From Lactifluus volemus (taxonomy: Eukaryota > Basidiomycota > Agaricomycetes > Russulales > Russulaceae), in assembly GCA_022376515.1 (NCBI GenBank), contig WTXI01000020.1, forward strand, positions 310,001 to 374,000: DNA of 64,000 bases. Direction: 5' to 3'. The notes beneath the pieces are model-generated. The model was not told the DNA's origin. It made no database searches and saw only the letters and a list, made by a program, of their open reading frames with translations. Both the position numbers and the translations under genes were made by a program. This document shows, piece by piece, positions 10,597 through 23,775 of the stretch. How positions within the stretch are numbered: the stretch's first letter is position 1; every line of letters begins with the position of its first letter.

Positions 10597-12980
10597 ATGA
10601 CCATCACAAGTGACATCCGCAAACCCTACAGTGGGAATACACGCTCCCTCGTTCTCGCCTTTGATGTCGGCACTACATTTAGTGGTGTCTCATATGCTCT
10701 CCTCGAACCAAATGAAGTTCCAAAATTCACGGCATTACCCGGTGCGTCGACTCGTTCTCTCTCCTTTGTTTACTCATCTTATTCCCTCACCATCCAGCTT
10801 TCCTGGACAAGAGCATGTCGCCGGTAGCTATAAAATACCCTCAATCATGTATTACGACAAAACCGGCTCCATGAAAGTGGCTGGTGCAGAGGCCGAAAGT
10901 AGCGCAATCGTAGATCTCGCTGAGGATGAGGAATGGACCAAGGTTGAGCTGTCTGTATTCTACCGCTCGTCTGATTCTTTGGCCATTCAGTAATATCATT
11001 CCCCACAGATTCAAGCTTCGCCTCCGACCCCAGACTATGAAACTTAAAATGAACGGAATGCGCCTTCCACCGCTCCCCAAAGGAAAAACTGCCGTGCAGG
11101 TCTTTGGAGATTACCTTGGCTATCTCTTCAGGTGTACAAGAAACTTTATCACCGATACACACGCAGGCGGCTCTTCCTTGTGGCGAACCATGGAGGACGA
11201 CCTCCAGTTTGTCCTCAGCCATCCCAATGGTTGGGAGGGCGCCCAGCAGACAAAGATGCGCCGAGCTGCCGTTTATGGTGGTCTCATTCCAGATACAGAC
11301 ACCGGAAAAGCGCGCATCCGATTCGTCACAGAAGGAGAGGCTAGTCTTCATTCCTGTGTTCTCAATGGCCTGGCTACAGAGATGCTCACCGTGCGTTCGC
11401 TTCATTATCTTTCATCGGTATATGCTGATGGTCGTATTTCAGGGCCACTCTGGCCATGGTTTTCTTGTCGCTGACGCCGGCGGTGGGACCCTCGACATAA
11501 GCTCATATGCCGTACGTGGAACCTCGCCGCTCGTTATGGAAGAGATCGCACCTCCCGATTGTTCGTTATCGCTCACATCCCATGTGGCGCTGTGCTCAAG
11601 TTGGTCATTTTAGGTGTCTTTGCCGGATCCGTATTTGTTAGTCGAAGAGCCCGTGCGTTCTTCGAAGGTTGGTTGATACCCACCCGTTGCCTTGTGTCTT
11701 CCATCTTACCCCACGCAAGATAAACTTCGCGGATCCAAATATGGTACACCAGACTCCCTCGAGCATATCACTAAGCGTTTTGATGAAACGACTAAACGTT
11801 TGTTCCGTGACAAGAAGGACGCACAATATGTCCAATTTGGTTCTCCTCTTGACAAGGACGGTAGTGTCGGTATCCGTCAAGGTCAGCTGAAGCTGACGGG
11901 GTATGTTTGACTTTTCGCGTGAGTGGTTTCAGCTCAACCACGAATCTAGGGCCGAAGTTGCGAAACTTTTCGAACCGTCCATAGAAGCTGCCATAAGTTC
12001 GATAAGGCACCAAGTGGAGGCGACAGGCGGCTTTGTAAAGGTAGCATCTTGTTACGACACTCCCGTTTCACATCTGACCATCTCAGTCTGTCTGGCTGGT
12101 CGGAGGTTTCGCTGCGAGCCCCTGGCTATTTAGCCAGTTACAAGAGCGCCTCGAACCTCTTGGCGTCACCGTGAGCAGGCCGGACAACCAAACGTTGGTC
12201 TCTCCCTCCCAACTTACGATTTACAATTTCAAGCTCACGTTAATCACACAGATCCAAAGCTGTTGCAGACGGCGCAATCGGCTTTTACTGTGATCACCAT
12301 GTCTCTGCTCGGATGTCCAAGTTCATGTATGGCGTAGAGTTTTTGCGAGAGTTTAATGCGGACGATCCGGACCATGTTGCGAGGAAGGACAGGATATGTG
12401 AGCTACCCTCTGGTCCCAAGCTCCTTGCGGATGCATTTGACTGTATCCTTGCCCGAGTAAGTGACGCCGCTTCACACCGTCCTTTTTGTTCGACTCTGAT
12501 GGAATGCACTTCAGGGTGTCAAAGTTAAAGAGTCAAGTGTTTTCACCCGGAAGTATTGCACAGAAGTCACTTCCCTCTCCACGCTCTCAGTCTTTGAGGT
12601 GGAGGTTTGGTGTTATCGCGGTGGTACAGCTACCCCGATGTGGATCAATCGTAATACGGAAGAATTTACGACATTATGCATTGTCCAGGCGGATTTGTCT
12701 CCACTCGCCAGTAGTGCCCAGTCAAAGCCAGGAAGGAGCGGAAAGACGTACTGGACGATAGTGTTCAGTGTGGAGATACATTTCGGGTTGACGGAGTTCA
12801 GGGCCAGGATCAAATGGGTGGATAGTGTGAGTTCCTATCTGGTTGTTTCATGTCCCCCCTGATAAGTCTCTTGGTCACAGGGAAGAACTCGCTAGTGAGT
12901 ACAAGTGTTTTATTACTTGGTCACGATACCGACAACCGTTGTCCCAGCGGACCTGCCAGTATCGTCTACAATGAAGGCGG
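10597..12980 (+). CDS. Hsp70-like ATPase of the HSPA12 type
   Basis: A divergent Hsp70 of the HSPA12A/B-like group, expanded in mushrooms. The start ATG (10597) leads to LVLAFDVGTTFSGVSYALLE, the phosphate-1 loop. After an intron FPGQEHVAGSYKIPSIMYYD follows. The phosphate-2 motif is VADAGGGTLDISSYAV (about 11470) and the adenosine-binding stretch is SVWLVGGFAASPW (about 12090). The C-terminal part (EVEVWCYRGGTATPMWINR ... FGLTEFRARIKWVD) matches the usual end of the family. At least eight short introns can be placed. The usual substrate-binding domain of canonical Hsp70 is absent, as is normal for this group. There is no stop at the expected end (GPASIVYNEGG, about 12975): the frame runs on into the disordered region annotated separately. 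Clients are unknown. Confidence 0.82.
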
Positions 12981-15220
12981 ACAACGTGCCGAAGAGGACG
13001 ACCTAGATGAAGATGACCCCGTACACCCTTCTTCTTCCTATGTCTCGCGTGGGCCATCCCCTCCTCTAGCTGGTTCCCATCTCCCTGTACCTGAAAAGCC
13101 ATATCTCGAGGTACCCAACGCCACTTCTAGTATCCATACTAGCAAGTCACGTGGCTCTCCGCCCGAGCTTGGTGTTGACAAAGGCAAGAGACGTGAGGAC
13201 GCTCCAGGAAATGCTCCTTCACGATCTGTGTCAACCTCGCGCAACGTGCCAACCGGAGTTGAACTTCCTGGGCCTATCGCGCTCACCGATTCCAATTCGT
13301 CGCGGCGCAGTGGTGCGGGTCGTCTCGGGGAGACGCTAACCTCGGTCTGGGGCAATATACCTCCTTCCGGTGGGCCGAGTGCCAACTCCTCTCTCATCCC
13401 GTCTCCGCTCGAAGGTCCGACATCACGTAGCGCAATTCTTAATGCCCTCCAGCCGCTTGCTTCTGTACCGAGGGCTCAGCCATTCCGGAAGTAATCCATG
13501 CGAACACGGTGGAGACCTCTGGTAGTGTGCCTGAGGTTTATCGCAGCTCACCGCCTAAGACACCAAAGCAGAGACACCACGCGCTAGTGCGTCTTCTGTT
13601 GCGGCCAAGTCGCTGAAGGGCACGGGCACGGGCACGCCAAAAGCCACATCCAAGATACCTACGGCAGCCCCATCCGCGCGCCCAGGTGGCACGCCCAGAG
13701 GGATGTCGATATATAGCACTGCAGTCGCGACTCCCGTGGTGCCACCAGAGCCATCCACAGGGTTGGTAGAATCGGGAAGAGAAGCGCATGCTGAGCCACC
13801 CGCTGTCGTAACGCCAAAGCCTGCTTCTCGTGTTCCGACGAAGCCCCCAACACGCCTCGCGTCGCCATCGCCCCAGCCCGCCGAGCCCCCAGCCCCCAGC
13901 GCTGAGATGGAACCACCTGTGGTCGAAGCGACGCCGCTTGCTCCTGTAGCGGAGGCTCCACCGCCTGCGCCTGTGGAAACGCCTGCCATTGAGCCGGCAC
14001 AAGCTGAAACTGCTGAAGAAGACTGGTTCCAACCCAAGTCAAAAGCGGCATCGCGAAAAGGCAGCAAGGCAACAAGTAAAGCGGGGAGCAAAGCAGCCAG
14101 CAAGGCAGCCAGCAAGGTGCCGACGCCAAAAGGTACAGAGACTCCGAACCCCGAAAACGCGAACGCGAGTGTATTCGGGGAAGGATCTGCTTCTGCCACT
14201 GGTGGGACGAGGCCACCATCGGGAGTGCCATCTCCTCTTCCAACTGTTCATGAAGACGCAGCCACGGGAGCTTCTGCACCCGAAGCCCCCCCTGCGGTCG
14301 AGGTTGCACCTGAGGGAGGTACTCATCCCCCTGGCAGTTTCTTTGTAACCAATCCAGACGGCACACCTGGGGCGCCTGCGCCTGAACCTGCGGAGCAAAG
14401 CGAGTCTGCTACCTTCCCCAGCTTCGGGAACTCCCTGAGTGGAAGTGTGGGCGGGGTGTTTGGAGTTGCGTCGTCCGCCTTGGGTTGGGGTTCTGGTTTT
14501 GGGAAGAAAGAGGAGAAAAAGAGCAAGCCCTCAACACCGAAGACTACCGGGCTAGGATGGGGTGGATTTGGCAGTGCTGCTCCCTCCGTTGCGGGGTCCG
14601 CGGGAGGTCTTGGTTGGGGCTCCGCAACGGGCAATAACAGCTCGTCCAACACTGCATGGATGGGTGGCTTAGGAACCAAGTCTGGTAACGCGTCAACTGC
14701 GGATCTACTGGGCGGCGATATGAACGTTGATCACCCGACGGAGAATGGGGAATCAAATGTACAAAACACAGCGCCCCCAGCAGGATCGCAAGGACAAGCA
14801 GGCTTAGCTTTCGAGGACTTTGTCACGGTCCCGACAGATGTAACACAGGCTACGGATGAAGGGGCGGCTGCAGAGTCACAGGGGCACGCAGGGTTTTCCA
14901 CCAAGGAACATCTCACGGTCCAGACAGACGTTCCGGCTGCTGCGACTGAGGCTAATACAGCTGGGCCAGGAACAACGGGTGGTTCACCCGAGGGAGGCGC
15001 TGACGGTGTTGACGGCGGAGAGGGTGGAGAAAAGGCTATTGACGGTGACGATTTTTGGGATGGCATACCCGTGAAGCAGAAGAAGAAGAAAGGAGGCTCG
15101 GGTGCGAATACGAATACGAATACGCCCGCCACCCCTAACACCGCAGGAGGTGGGGACGATGGTTGGGCAACTGCTGCTTCGAAAAAGAAAGGCGGCGGCG
15201 GCAAAGGCAAAAGGAAATGA
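12940..15220 (+). CDS. Long disordered Ala/Pro/Ser/Gly-rich tail, probably the C-terminal extension of the Hsp70-like gene
   Basis: About 750 codons of low-complexity sequence, in frame with the last Hsp70 exon and without any in-frame ATG from about 12855 to 13494, which argues for an extension rather than a separate gene. In order: an acidic patch (EEDDLDEDDP), Ser/Pro-rich stretches, a Pro/Ala/Glu-rich part, a Lys/Ser/Ala repeat (GSKAASKAASK, about 14050-14120), Gly/Trp/Phe-rich blocks (GLGWGGFGSA, about 14450-14680), two imperfect 90-base repeats (about 14789 and 14878), and a basic end (KQKKKKGG ... GGGGKGKRK, stop 15220). Single-base losses near 13470 and 13568 break the frame. No domain is recognised. 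A second gene with an upstream exon hidden by an indel remains possible. Confidence 0.6.
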
Positions 15221-15451
15221 AAAAGGACAAGGCTGTTTGTTTTTTTTTATTTTTTTGCTTGTACTCGATGTAACGGTGCTGTATCTTTACGTATTTGTCG
15301 AACATAACAAGTGTGGCTCGGTTAGGGAGTGGTGTAAACAAAGACACGCGATCAACGCGAGGCCTGTCTCGTTCACCCATCTTTCACCATCCACCACACT
15401 CGAGCCGTTAATCGCGTGTATATTTCATCATTCTAGCGTGTAAATCGTTAC

Positions 15452-18400
15452 ATGTCATTCTCGGGCACACCGCTCGGTCAAGGCAGACGTCTCGATCACC
15501 AAACCTTTCTCAACAAGCACAACCCATCTCTTCTCCAACACACCCAGTTCATAACACGCCCTCTAGCTGCCACCACCACTGCCACTACCGTCGCTGAACG
15601 CTCAATACCCACTTCCTACGCTTACGGGTGAGTCTCTCAATTTCTTCCCATCACCACGTGTTTTCAACACGCCTCCCGCACCTCTCTGTCTCCGATGCCT
15701 AGTGCCCCCACGCTAGGAACACGTTCCCCTCCGAAACCTTTATCAGCAACCTCATCGCGTGACAGCTCCAACAAATCCGAACATCCTTCACATCACCCCG
15801 CACGCCCCACAGACAACAGTCAAGAGGACGACAGTGCGCTCGCACGTTTTGCCCGCATCAAACAACGTGAACAAGCCAACACCACAACCACAACCAACCT
15901 GGCGACCAACATTCGCTCACGCACCCGCACCACCACCACCTCCGACAACCCCGACCCTACAAAGTGGGCTTTGAAGGGTACCTCTGTCCAGGCCGCCAAC
16001 GCGATCCATCAGGCTGCCATGGCCCTGAACCCCAAAGACTCATGGGCATCCAACACGCCGCGTACCGCCGTCCCACGAAGCACCTCGGTCGAATACGAGA
16101 AGGAAACTCTTTCGACTAGCACCCGACGTCTCAACCCGCCTCCATCGCGTAATGGACCACCCCCGCAGTCCCGCTCGGCCGCATCAGCTGCTAAACTCGC
16201 CAAACAGGCGTCCGTCAAATTTGTCCCTGATTCGGAAGCGGAGGGAGAGGTGGAGGCGACGACTCCGAGGGGAGGTCAACAACAGGAACGCGCCAAGACT
16301 CCCTTGGAATCCGTCATTGATATTGCGAAGCGCACGGCGTTTTATCTCCGGCCGCGCTCGACTGAGCCCGAGCAACAGAGCCAGAACCTGAATGGCATCA
16401 TCGTAACAACGACGAGTCGTACGATTACGCGGCGGAAGAACGTGACTTTCAAACCCAGGCTTCTCCTGCTGCTGGGGTCAAGACGCGCAACAAGCCTTCT
16501 CCTTCTAATCCCGCGGCCGTGCACAACAAGCGCAGCGGTGGCCGCATATCCTCGACAACCAGGCGTACCGCCCGACGGAATCCGATTTGGAACGGTCCGA
16601 TGAGGACGACGTTTCGCACGATGGGAAGAGGAGGAAGAGGAAGGGAAGGAAGAACATGATCGGGCCGTTGACGACTTTGCCCGTCGTTGGCAAGGACAAG
16701 AAGCGGAGGAAGAGGAGATCGTCGACAAAGGCAGACGGAGGCGATCAGAAGGCGAAGAAGATAGAGGAGAGGAGGAAGATGATGATGAAGAGAAGATGAA
16801 GAGGAGGAAGATGACAGTGCTAGCGATGGCAGAGTCAGCCCTCAGGTGCGTCATCTCGTCAATCCTGCCTGATTTCATGTGTTGATTTTTTTTTACCATT
16901 TAGCGTTCTATCCATTCATCTCAACGACATTCTCAGTCCCGGGAATTACAAAGACCTCCATCCAGAGCTCCTTCCCTTCCCCGCCATCCATCTATCCCAC
17001 CACCAACGTCTCCCGAGACGTGGCCTACGTTGCTGATGCAACGTTAGAAGGTCACGAGCAGGGGCTCGACTCAATAGCTGAGCACGAAGAAGTGGACAAA
17101 GTTGCTCCGGAGCACCTCAGTCGCAACACTCGCGACGTGCCTTCTCCGTTGGCGGTTTCCTTGGACGCATCGTTAATCTGGTGCTCCGTCTATTCATCAA
17201 CTTGTTCATTTACGTCCTCAGCGCCCTTTCTGCTATCACGAATATCGTCGGTCAAGGGTTAGGCGGAGCATTCGATGCTCTTTTCACCAAGCCCGCTCGT
17301 TGGATACGTCGTTCGAACCCCGCATTCGTACTAAAATGGCTGATTATCGCAGCCGTGCTCTACTATGCTTGGTCGAGTCTCGAGAGCTTCGACCTCCTCA
17401 GTTATATCCCCTCCTTGCCGTCTCAGACCACTCGCTACCGGGCCCCCGAGGCACCTGCCGACAACATTGCTGAAATCTCCGCACGATTGCAATCACTGGA
17501 GAACGCGTTTGCTGGACTTTCACTCGACACGGAGCAGTCTCGTGCTCGCATTGACAACCAATTGCGAGGCCACTCTGATGTTTCTGGCCGACTCGGCGCC
17601 CTCGAATCGCGCTTGCAAAAGGAGGGCACCCGCGCCGCAGAAGATCGGAACGTCGACCGCATCACGGCGAGCCAGGGCCTGCAAACCGTACGCCACGAGA
17701 TTGACGCCCTCCGGAGTATCGTGGCCTCAGCTCAACAATCTGAACGTGAGGCCCGTGCTGGCCCCGCTAGCGATGAAGAGGCGCGCAGGAAATTATCTGC
17801 TCTGGAGGAGCGCATTGGTAACGTCGAGGGCGGCGTGCGCGAGGCGCTCGAGCTTGGCAAGCATCCAGTCAGCACAAGCAGTGCCCTACCACGAGCGCTG
17901 CATGGTGGCACAAGATCACCTCGTCCGGCAAGAAAGCGCTGACGATCAAGGCTTCAGATGGGCAGGACGTAACCGAGCTCATTGGGCACCTCGTCGATAC
18001 CGCGATATCACGTCACTCCAAAGATACGCTCGCAAAGGCAGACTTCGCCCTGGTCTCGGGTGGCGCCAGTGTCATCCCAGCCTCACTCGGACACCCTTGA
18101 AGTCGTTCCGCAAGGTTTCCGGCAACAAGTCATTGGGTATCTCACAGGCAATGGGTTTGCCATCGGTCGCCCTCCCATCACTGCGCTGCACCACGAAACT
18201 CACAATGGCTACTGTTGGCCCTTTAAAGGGGATCAAGGCCAACTCGGCGTCACGCTTGCCCACCCTGTTTTCATTGACGAGATTACGATTGATCATGTCG
18301 CAAGCGAAATCGCTTGGGACCTGCGCTCCGCGCCGCGAAAGATGGAGGTCTGGGGTCTCGTCGAAGGCGCAAAGAATCACGCCAAGGTGGCCTCCTGGGA

Positions 18401-18710
18401 GGACTCTCGGAACGAGGCTGGGCTGGAAGTCCCCACGCAGCCGAGGAGCTTGCCCCATTCGGCCAAATACGTGCGCGTCGCGCAATTCGAGTACGACATC
18501 CACAAGCTCGACTCCGCGGTGCAGAGCTTCCCCGCCGACGAGGACGTGCGCGCACTCGAGCTAGACTTTGGAATCGTCGCTCTGCGCGTGTTGAGTAATT
18601 GGGGCAAAGAGTTTACGTGTCTTTATCGTTTCCGCGTGCACGGACGGAAATTTGAAGAGCCCCCCCTGGATGATATGCCAACGCCGGGAGCAGATGCTGA
18701 GACGGCGTGA
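15452..18710 (+). CDS. SAD1: SUN-domain nuclear envelope protein
   Basis: A Sad1/UNC84 protein, the inner nuclear membrane half of the LINC complex that ties the nucleus or spindle pole body to the cytoskeleton. The start at 15452 gives MSFSGTPLGQGRRLDHQ. The long N-terminal half is Ser/Thr/Arg-rich and probably nucleoplasmic, with a basic KRRKRKGRKN cluster (about 16630). Two hydrophobic stretches follow: LVLRLFINLFIYVLSALSAI and WLIIAAVLYYAW (about 17180-17370). A coiled coil spans about 17450-17850. The C-terminal SUN domain (about 18080-18660) contains YCWPFKGDQGQLGVTLA, FIDEITIDHV and ends CLYRFRVHG. Frame breaks occur near 16420, 17890 and 18095. The orthologue symbol follows the S. pombe family member. 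Confidence 0.85.
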
Positions 18711-19340
18711 TTTCCAACTTCGTCTGAATGACGAACGACAACAACCATTCATTTCTTTCTGACATTGCATCATCGTAGTCTTGCTTCATGACCCCAGATG
18801 ACCACTTGACGACCCAAATCATAGCAACCTGCTTCCATCGCTTTCCCGTCGTTTGTTGATCTCTCGCTCACTCATTTACTGCTAATTCCGCTCCCCCCCC
18901 TTTTTTTTCCCCTCTCTCCTTACCTTTCTACTTGCCACTGCTGATACCTTGGCCTCGTGTCCTTTTTATAATCTATTTTGTTGTCCCTGCATCGATCGGA
19001 ATCGTCGTAGCTGTTGACTTGACGTCGCTCGTCTTTCTTTTTTCCTTTCTCTCTTACCCACTATGTTGAATATACTACTCCAACTAGTTCACTCTCGTGT
19101 ATACAGACAATGTAAGCTCCCACAAATCGGTCGCTTAGATAAATATTTGCCGAGTTGGCCGGCGGTCTCAGAGTTTTGACTTTTTAGCGGGTTCCTGTAA
19201 GCAGCCACCTTGACATGAATTGCCGTCAGGGTTCGTTTTTGGGTTCCCAATCCTCTTTCTCCTCTTCCCATCCCATCACCAACTCCCTTTCTTCCTAACG
19301 CGCCCAAGAATATCCCGCATATTTTATCTTTTTAATCCAC
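18711..19340. other. Intergenic with C/T-rich promoter
   Basis: About 630 bases between SUN gene and CRAL-TRIO gene, both rightward. It holds the 3' flank of the first and a strongly pyrimidine-rich strip (about 18890-18950 and 19020-19060) typical of fungal core promoters. No ORF with family character is seen. Confidence 0.5.
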
Positions 19341-20825
19341 ATGTTAGCCTCCGAGTCGTCCCAAGCCAATTCTGTTCCCGCTGCGTCTGAAAATGGAGAT
19401 GCCGCAGCCGCGATAGACTATACCGCGTATCCACCGCCCCTACATTGACTGAAAAGTCTGTAACGGCATCGGCGGCGGTCAAGTTGCGGAGTCCAGAGCA
19501 CGCAGAGATGTACAAGGAAGTGCTGGGTCACTTCCGGAACGACGCGTACAGGATACCCGGCGTCCGAAACGGCAAGCTCTCGGAGGAGGAGCGGTTCTGG
19601 CTTGTACGTCGCGCGGTCCCTTCTTTTTTTTTTTTTATGTCAAGCTGAGATGATATTTGATTTGTGATGTGCTTGTGTACAGACTAAAGACTGCGTGCTG
19701 CGGTATGGAATTTTTGATTCCGTCGTTTCACGGTACGGGAACTAAAAAGAGGGTGTTCCGATCACCGAAATAAGGTACCTTCGCGCTACCAGATGGGCTC
19801 TGGACAAGCGGCCATCGAGAGGCTTGAGGGAACGCTCAGGTGGAGGCGCAAGTTTGGCGTCTATGATCTCACGGCGGAACAGGTCGAGCCTGAGGTGAGT
19901 CAGCCACGGCTTGGCCTCTCTCTGGTCCTTTTCTTACGCGTCTTTGCAAAGGCGGTCACGGGCAAGGAGTTTATCTTTGGCTATGACGCGCATGGCAGGC
20001 CTGCTCTGTACATGGTCCCGAGCCGTCAAAACACTGAAGAGTCACCACGTCAGATACAGTTTGTGTTTGGATGATGGAGCGCGCGCTTGACCTCACTGGT
20101 CCCGGCGTCGAGTAAGTTCATCCCTTTCCCCCCTCTCCCGAAAATGCCATAAGCTTAACTTATCGACGATAGATCGATTGTCTTGATGATCAATTTTGCT
20201 GATAGAGGGAAGAACCCGTCATTTGCGACATCGAAACTGGTTGGCACTCGTTTGTTTTGCGGCTTTGGCTAGTACGGCGCTTTCTCACTCCGGCTTTGAA
20301 TTGTCAGGTCTTGAATATTCTCCAGACGCACTACCCAGAGCGTCTGGCCAACTCACTGATCTTGAACGTCCCCTTCCTGATCCAAGCGTTCTTCAAATGA
20401 TCAGCCCGTTCATCGACCCCGTCACGCGCAACAAGATAAAGTACAACCCCAAGCCGGTCGAAGACGGGCTCTTCGCGGCCGATGACCTCGTTAAGGACGG
20501 CGGCTGGGGCGGCACACGCAATTTTGTGTGGGACCACGAGAAGTATTGGTCGCAGCTCGTACAGATGTGCGCAGAGACCAGAGCCAAGCACATGGAGCGC
20601 TGGCGGAAGCTGGGCGCGCGCGTCGGCTGTGACGAATGGGACTACAAGTCTGAAGACTTTGGTGACCCCTCGCCATCAGTAGCAACCGGCGCTGACTTGA
20701 ACGCCAAAGCTGACGCTACAGAGACCACGCCAGAGACAGTGCCTGCCTCTCCGACGACAGATGACGCGCAGGATCAGGCTCCTGTAGAAGAGACTGAGGT
20801 CATTGCCCCCGCCACTGCCATTTAG
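19341..20825 (+). CDS. Sec14-like CRAL-TRIO phosphatidylinositol transfer protein
   Basis: A CRAL-TRIO lipid exchange protein of the Pdr16/17 or Sfh type, expected to load phosphatidylinositol or sterol between membranes. The start (19341) reads MLASESSQANSVPAASENGD. The CRAL-TRIO N-terminal helices include LRYGIF and AIERLEGTLRWRRKFGVYDL. The lipid-binding domain includes YDAHGRPALYMVPSRQNT, RSIVLMINFADRGKNPSFAT and, after an intron, VLNILQTHYPERLANSLILN, VPFLIQAFFKMISPFIDP and RNKIKY. A missing A near 20395 breaks the frame in the FFKM block. The C-terminal tail is acidic and Thr/Pro-rich, ending VIAPATAI. At least four introns are seen. The subfamily is not certain. Confidence 0.83.
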
Positions 20826-21146
20826 GCTGGATCATTGTCGTATGTGCACCCAGACAGACTAGTGATAGAATTTAGAGCATCGTACACTTGTTACGCACGT
20901 CTTTGGATTTGCATAGAGCAATCGACATTCGTTCCTTCTGCACGGCTGATGTGAGCATGATTTAAAGCAGCAGGCCTGGGGTGGCTGTATAAGGGAGTTG
21001 TCCGTCGTTTTGAGTTTAGGCTCTTCGGCTCTCTCAAATTGACAAGTTAGCAGTGCTTCATTTGAATCAGACGTAGATCTAGCTGGCAGTACCCATTCAT
21101 CTACAAGGAATCAACAGAACTACATCGCGACCTTTACTCGGCAACC
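20826..21146. other. Intergenic spacer
   Basis: About 320 bases between two rightward genes, holding the 3' flank of the CRAL-TRIO gene and the promoter of the aminopeptidase gene. Nothing else can be supported. Confidence 0.5.
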
Positions 21147-23025
<1,879 letters not shown>

Positions 23026-23775
23026 AAGGCTCAGATGGACGCATGAGGGAACTACCGGCTCCGTGCATGGGAGTACTAATCTCGTTAACCCTCTTGTTAC
23101 CTGGGTCTAGATGATATTGTTGATTGAATGCTGTCGTACGCCATGGCCACTTGTAATACCATTTTCTAACGAAGCAAAGGCGGCGGTCGTGTTGTCGTCG
23201 GCCCCACTTTGACATGATCGCTTAGAGCGACGCAAGCACCATTGTGGTGGGCTTAATCGACTGAAGCCTTGTAAGAATCTGAGATTGAGTGGAGAATTTC
23301 ACCAGGTCACCAAAAAAGATAAAAACGATTGATTACAGGAATTCTGCACTTTGTTTGTTCTACAAGCTTCTTGTGTGTCAAGCCGCTCGTTCTTCTTGAC
23401 AGGAAATTTGGGACCTACGAAGGGTATGCCGATTGGCCTCTCTGATATATTCATCCGCATCTGCAGAAGTTATCGTGCGATCAGCACTCGTGGTGCTGTA
23501 CGTACACATCGAGGATCCTGGTATGAGGGCTGAATCAGTCCGATTTCTCGGAGCTTCGTGTCTGGAATAGCCTGAGTGTGGATGAACTTCCCGTCCTCAT
23601 GGGTCATGGAAACCGTGCTTTGGGAAAGGCGCGTACCGAAATCCGACTTCCCCTCCTGCTAATATACTGCAGAGACTACTGCCTGTCTAGGCACTTTATT
23701 CGGGCGGAAAATCTCGATGCATGACCCCATTGAAGGGTATATGATTATTGCTTTTGTAGATACCGTACAAATTCC
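23026..23775. other. Convergent intergenic region
   Basis: 750 bases between the convergent ends of the aminopeptidase gene and CCT5. Only short ORFs without family character are present. A plain 3'-flank region as far as I can see. Confidence 0.45.

Noticed and set aside
13538..14366. Long minus-strand ORFs opposite the disordered tail
   Set aside because: They mirror GC-rich repetitive coding sequence on the plus strand and show no family motif; the plus frame has ordered composition blocks and a proper end.
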